Source: SFWF01 sp045539095
Lineage (GTDB): Bacteria > Bacillota > Clostridia > Oscillospirales > Acutalibacteraceae
Assembly: GCA_045539095.1 (NCBI GenBank)
Contig: JAZQER010000039.1
Coordinates: 1 to 16,683 of the forward strand
DNA length: 16,683 nt
Direction: 5' to 3'
Shown here: in pieces, positions 13,259 through 16,683 of the stretch
Numbering within the stretch: position 1 is the stretch's first letter
Layout of the letters: each line of letters begins with the position of its first letter
Program-made: the position numbers and the translations under genes
Notes under the pieces: generated by a model
Told to the model about the DNA's origin: nothing
The model's database searches: none
Seen by the model: the letters and a program-made list of their open reading frames with translations, nothing else

Positions 13259-14794
13259 TTAATCCGTTACTCCCAAATTAACAACGATTATATCGTCAAG
13301 CTCTTCTATATAGCCTTTTTCGGGATAGGTCGGCATATTCTTGGAATGTTCAACCGCTCTCGTCGCCTCTTCCTCATTAGGGTGAATCAGTTTATCATAC
13401 TCCTGAAACTCAAAAAGTTGGAAGGTAGCGTCCGAGGTCTTATCGCCAAGGAATCTTACAGAAGAAACTATCGGGGATTCACCTATCTCCACCTGCATTA
13501 CCTCTGCGTCCCACGACATCAAAAAAGAATCATAATTTCTGTTTACAAAGCAAACGGGCTTTTCATTAACGGAATATTCCGAATAGAGCTCTGTTGCAAT
13601 GTTATGAATTGCGTAAACGTTCTTCTGATAATTCGCATAATCCTTGTAAAACCAAAGATTTATATCCTTTAGCTGGAGCAACACAAGCAAAGACAGCGCC
13701 ACAGAGACAACTCCCTTTATAAAAGCTTTATCTCCGATAGCGAGGAAGAGCAAAAGCGCCGTTCCGGAAATGAAAAGATTAAAGGGCTGACACGCTCTAT
13801 AATGCAAATTGCCTTGAATTATGTTGGTGACTATCAAAAATGCGCCGAAGCCAATGCCGAGCAAAAGAACAATCGGTCTCTTTTTCCTTATAATAAACCA
13901 CAAAACAAGAGCTATGAAAATAAGCACGCAAACCGCAAACTCAACCGTAAAAAGAAGATTGGGATTAAACAGCTTCTTTAAAATATTCTTTATAGCATTC
14001 AGCTTTGAGGCGTCAGACGTAAAGATATTATAACGCGGGTATGCGGGGTTGTGTGTTAAAACTTGCACAAGCTTAACAAGGGCATAGTATAAAGCAAATG
14101 CCACCCCAAGAATTGCCGCAAGTATCATACCGTGTGCAAAAACTTCATTTGTTTTGTAATCTTTAAAACAGCAAAGAAATATAAAAAGCATCAGCACAAG
14201 GCAAATATAAACCGCGTTAAAGGTTTCATAGCTTCCGATAGCAACAAAAAGGAACGCTCCCGCTAAAACAACGTCCTGCACCTTTTTCGTTTCGATAAAA
14301 GAAAGACCGAAAACCAATCCAAGAGGTGCGCAAAGGTATGAAAGTGACGTTACTACAACGTCAATATCGTAAATAAATTTAAATGCGAGAATTGGGTAAG
14401 AAATATAAAGCCCAAAAAATATAAGCTTTTGGCACACGTTAAATTTCTTGCCGACTGAAACTTCAAACAGAGCAATCAGCACAACGGCAGACGACGCCAT
14501 CAAAAGGGCAGAAATAAAGTTATTGAGAAAAGGAACGACGTCAACCAATCCGCAGATATAATAAAGCGCAACGTGAAGCAGTCTTCCCTGCTGAATCATA
14601 TTAGCATAGCTGTCCTGTGAAAAATCAAGATAATAGCGTGAGCCAAAATCATCGATTCCCATTGAAAAATGCGAAAATGTGAAGCCATAAGCAGCAACTG
14701 TCAGAATCAATATGCCCAAGAGATATATCTTATTGTCGAATGACTCTCTGAGGTGAGATAAGACAGACTGTTTCCACTCAATCCTATTTTTCAT
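13259..14794 (-). CDS. GtrII-like polytopic glucosyltransferase
   Basis: Predicted to take a sugar from an undecaprenyl-phosphate carrier on the outer face of the membrane and transfer it to a surface polymer. The 511-residue protein has about ten membrane helices. The first extracellular loop has the acidic motif SMGIDDFGSRYYLD (44-57), with QGRL at 69-72, a pattern I associate with the GtrII (glucosyl transferase II) family. The last 110 or so residues are soluble. The frame is open to a TTG at 14821, but ATG 14794, with AGGA seven bases before it, is better; it overlaps the end of gtrA by 11 bases, which suggests coupling. It is the last gene of the operon. Acceptor-specific enzymes at this position vary greatly between strains, so the sugar and acceptor cannot be deduced. 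Confidence 0.8.
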   Translation of the reverse strand: MKNRIEWKQSVLSHLRESFDNKIYLLGILILTVAAYGFTFSHFSMGIDDFGSRYYLDFSQDSYANMIQQGRLLHVALYYICGLVDVVPFLNNFISALLMASSAVVLIALFEVSVGKKFNVCQKLIFFGLYISYPILAFKFIYDIDVVVTSLSYLCAPLGLVFGLSFIETKKVQDVVLAGAFLFVAIGSYETFNAVYICLVLMLFIFLCCFKDYKTNEVFAHGMILAAILGVAFALYYALVKLVQVLTHNPAYPRYNIFTSDASKLNAIKNILKKLFNPNLLFTVEFAVCVLIFIALVLWFIIRKKRPIVLLLGIGFGAFLIVTNIIQGNLHYRACQPFNLFISGTALLLFLAIGDKAFIKGVVSVALSLLVLLQLKDINLWFYKDYANYQKNVYAIHNIATELYSEYSVNEKPVCFVNRNYDSFLMSWDAEVMQVEIGESPIVSSVRFLGDKTSDATFQLFEFQEYDKLIHPNEEEATRAVEHSKNMPTYPEKGYIEELDDIIVVNLGVTD

Positions 14795-15233
14795 TTTCTC
14801 TTCCTTTCTTTCTGAAAACAAAAAGTTTACTGAAAATATAGTTCAAAATTATAACGATAAGGCTGACTGCCGCCTTTGCGCCGAAGCCCTTGATACCGAA
14901 TAGGTCGAAATTGAAGCCAATGGCATAGAGCAGGGTCGGAAGCAAGATCTCGACTATACCCGAAATTACACGCGAGCCATAAAATGAGACTGCCTCGCGA
15001 AATACTGCAGCAAAGCCCTTTTTCTTGCTTCTAAAAACGAATATCTTATTTGTGATAAAAGCAAAAGTAACGGCGACCACCCAAGCTACAGCGTTTGAAA
15101 GAGTCATATCAGCCGATAAAAATTCGACCAACACCGTGTAGACAACAAAATTGACAATAGTCGTAGCAACGCCAAAGACGAGATACATTATTATCTCTTT
15201 ATATTTTTTAAAAAGTTCTACTATCTTTTTCAT
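14784..15233 (-). CDS. gtrA: GtrA-family membrane protein (lipid-linked sugar flippase)
   Basis: GtrA proteins are thought to move undecaprenyl-phosphate-linked sugars across the membrane. The 149-residue protein is highly hydrophobic with four predicted helices. Family features are GVATTIVNFVVYTVL in the first helix and FITNKIFVFRSKK after the second; a similar FSKLFVFRKK comes at the end. The length is typical for the family. ATG 15233 shares one base with the gtrB stop codon, and GGTGA lies upstream, so gtrB and gtrA are tightly coupled. The symbol is given by family and neighbourhood; other proteins with this domain act in teichoic-acid or arabinogalactan glycosylation. Confidence 0.88.
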   Translation of the reverse strand: MKKIVELFKKYKEIIMYLVFGVATTIVNFVVYTVLVEFLSADMTLSNAVAWVVAVTFAFITNKIFVFRSKKKGFAAVFREAVSFYGSRVISGIVEILLPTLLYAIGFNFDLFGIKGFGAKAAVSLIVIILNYIFSKLFVFRKKGRENEK

Positions 15234-16177
15234 TATTTTTCTTCACCGTCGAGGTATTCCTTAGTTATAAAAACCGGACGTTTTTTACCCTCGATATAAA
15301 TTTTAGATATATACTGTCCGATAACGCCGAGAGCAAGAAGCTGAATCCCTCCAATAAGAAGTATCAGCACCACCATTGTAGCATAACCCGGTATATCTAT
15401 ACCGAAGAAAAGTTTCTGTATTATAACAACTATCATATATATGAGAGAAAATACAGAGCACACACCGCCGATATATGCAGAAACCTTAAGAGGCACTGTT
15501 GTAAATGCAGTTATTCCTTCAATTGCATATTTAAGAAGTTTTCTGAAAGACCAAGAGGTCTTTCCAGCCTGACGCTCTTCGGCAACATAGGGCATAAAAT
15601 AGGTGTTGAAGCCGACCCAGGAGAAGATCCCCTTGGAAAAACGGAAATATTCCTTCATCTCGAGCACGGCATCCACCACATAGTGGCGGAAGGTTCGAAA
15701 ATCGCTCGCTCCCGAGCGGAAATCGATCTCACACATGGCGTTGATAAGCTTGTAAAAGCTCTTTTTGAAAAAGCCGAGCACCTTGCCCTCGTTTCGATCC
15801 TTCTGGAACATGGCAACGCTGTCATACTCCTCGTTTTTCTCCAAAAAGTCGACCATCTCGACCACAAGCTCGGGTCTTTGCTGGAGGTCGGCATCGATTA
15901 TGGTGACGTACTCTCCTTTTGCCTTTCCGAGGCCTGCATACATAGCCGCCTCCTTGCCGAAGTTTCGGGAGAAGTTGAGGATCTTAACACGCTTGTCCTT
16001 TTCATAAAGCTTTTTAAGCTCATTCCAGGTATTGTCACGGCTTCCGTCGTTTATGAAGATCATTTCATAATTATCAAAATGCCCCTCAAAGGCCTTGAGC
16101 GTCTCGTCATAAAAGGCGGCAACGTTCTGCTCTTCATTGTAGCAGGGGATGACTAATGATAGCTTTAAATTTTCCAT
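15233..16177 (-). CDS. gtrB: GtrB-like undecaprenyl-phosphate sugar transferase (GT2)
   Basis: Transfers a sugar, by analogy glucose, from a nucleotide donor to undecaprenyl phosphate on the cytoplasmic face. The 314-residue protein has a GT-A domain beginning SLVIPCYNEEQNV (7-19), with FINDGSRDNT (41-50) and the metal-binding DAD at 95-97. Conserved GASDFRTF (156-163) and RQAGKTSW (202-209) follow. Two C-terminal membrane helices lie at about 232-256 and 267-290. This matches the GtrB/YkcC/CsbB group. A GTG at 16186 would overlap the previous gene; ATG 16177 gives the normal family N-terminus. The gene starts six bases after the preceding stop codon (16185-16183). Sugar identity is not visible in the sequence. 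Confidence 0.9.
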   Translation of the reverse strand: MENLKLSLVIPCYNEEQNVAAFYDETLKAFEGHFDNYEMIFINDGSRDNTWNELKKLYEKDKRVKILNFSRNFGKEAAMYAGLGKAKGEYVTIIDADLQQRPELVVEMVDFLEKNEEYDSVAMFQKDRNEGKVLGFFKKSFYKLINAMCEIDFRSGASDFRTFRHYVVDAVLEMKEYFRFSKGIFSWVGFNTYFMPYVAEERQAGKTSWSFRKLLKYAIEGITAFTTVPLKVSAYIGGVCSVFSLIYMIVVIIQKLFFGIDIPGYATMVVLILLIGGIQLLALGVIGQYISKIYIEGKKRPVFITKEYLDGEEK

Positions 16178-16182
16178 TTTTA

Positions 16183-16683
16183 TCACTTACCTAAAATAGA
16201 ATTTATTCCGTAATACCTCGCCATTTCCTCATTCGTCCAGAAATTGACGTCATTTTTGTTCAGATAATAGGAGACGGGGTTGTATTTTGTTTCGCCCTTT
16301 ACCGAGGGCACGACGACATCGGTGATCCCCTCTTCCTTGCAGGAGCGGATATACCTCTCGTTTTGTTCGATCTTCTCATAGGTCACGTATATATCGTTGA
16401 CTCCGAGCAGGACGTTATACAGAGTCAGAAGCATCAAAACACCGATGACAGCGACAAACAGCGTCTTATATTCACTCGAGAAAAGCTCCGACAGAAGGAG
16501 TGCGTCGGCAACAACGAGACAGACGGTCGCCGCGACCATGCAACGCTCGGGATAATAGTCTGCAACGGTCATCATAAAGTTTGAGAACACCGAGCCGAGG
16601 AAGAAGATGACCGAAAGGATAGTACTCCTGACGTCAGACCTTTTCATCAGAGCGATGACGAGCAGGACTACAAATGCGATAAG
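16183..16683 (-). CDS. Multi-membrane protein, partial (N-terminus outside window), possibly DUF6056-like
   Basis: The reading frame stays open to the right edge of the window. The residues before the internal Met at 16647 (LIAFVVLLVIAL) form a membrane helix, so this is the C-terminal part of a larger polytopic protein and not a 154-residue gene. At least four helices are visible. A soluble tail of about 70 residues follows (with CKEEGITDVVVP) and ends NEEMARYYGINSILGK. The tail resembles the ends of DUF6056 and related membrane proteins of polysaccharide loci, but I hold that only loosely. The stop codon is just before gtrB, so the gene is in the same operon and probably contributes to the same surface modification, perhaps as another lipid-sugar-dependent transferase. 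Confidence 0.65.
   Translation of the reverse strand, partial: LIAFVVLLVIALMKRSDVRSTILSVIFFLGSVFSNFMMTVADYYPERCMVAATVCLVVADALLLSELFSSEYKTLFVAVIGVLMLLTLYNVLLGVNDIYVTYEKIEQNERYIRSCKEEGITDVVVPSVKGETKYNPVSYYLNKNDVNFWTNEEMARYYGINSILGK

Noticed and set aside
15690..15720. tRNA-like GGTTCGAAAATC motif
   Set aside because: It lies within gtrB, and no acceptor stem or cloverleaf can be formed around it.
15683..16156. 157-residue plus-strand open frame
   Set aside because: Antisense to gtrB, which has full family motifs.

Overview
The window looks like a chromosomal segment from a spore-forming, low-to-mid GC Gram-positive bacterium of class Clostridia, most likely in the Ruminococcaceae/Oscillospiraceae area. 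The evidence is the sporulation genes gpr and spoIIP, a Noc-type ParB protein beside rsmG, an LTA-synthase-family enzyme, strong Shine-Dalgarno sites and consensus sigma-A promoters. Nearly everything is on the minus strand; rpsT is the only convincing plus-strand gene. No tRNA, rRNA, CRISPR array, transposase or phage gene was seen, and no gene-free stretch exceeds about 200 bases.

Region by region, from low to high coordinates. (1) 1-1523: the N-terminal 507 residues of a GH2 glycosidase that runs off the left edge, with its own promoter. (2) 1694-3767: an LTA-synthase-like membrane phosphoglycerol transferase with an exact-consensus promoter and a clear terminator. (3) 3790-5969: a sporulation block transcribed gpr -> spoIIP -> a 70-residue membrane protein of unknown role. 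(4) 5998-6484: divergent rpsT and two hairpins. (5) 6485-7296: an uncharacterised soluble protein. (6) 7305-8020: ung. (7) 8090-13204: the conserved block mnmE -> mnmG -> rsmG -> noc. A palindromic intergenic repeat lies between mnmG and rsmG, and a partial copy lies between noc and ung. (8) 13222-16683: a gtr-type membrane glycosylation operon, transcribed from a partial multi-membrane protein through gtrB and gtrA to a GtrII-like glucosyltransferase, ending at a perfect palindromic terminator.

How the genes work together. GtrB should load a sugar onto undecaprenyl phosphate, GtrA should flip it, and the GtrII-like protein should transfer it to an extracellular acceptor. The LTA-synthase-like enzyme also builds or decorates the envelope. 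MnmE and MnmG together make the cmnm5/nm5 modification of tRNA wobble uridines, RsmG methylates 16S rRNA, and Noc couples chromosome position to division-site choice. Gpr degrades spore SASPs during germination and SpoIIP degrades peptidoglycan during engulfment.

I did not find an obviously new defence or mobile system. The points most worth following are: a Noc that lacks the N-terminal membrane helix and has an altered DNA-specificity residue; a nested-palindrome repeat whose two copies differ by a compensatory base change; the unusual closeness of gpr/spoIIP to the normally origin-linked mnmE-noc block; a very short GPR propeptide; and the small membrane protein at the end of the gpr-spoIIP unit.
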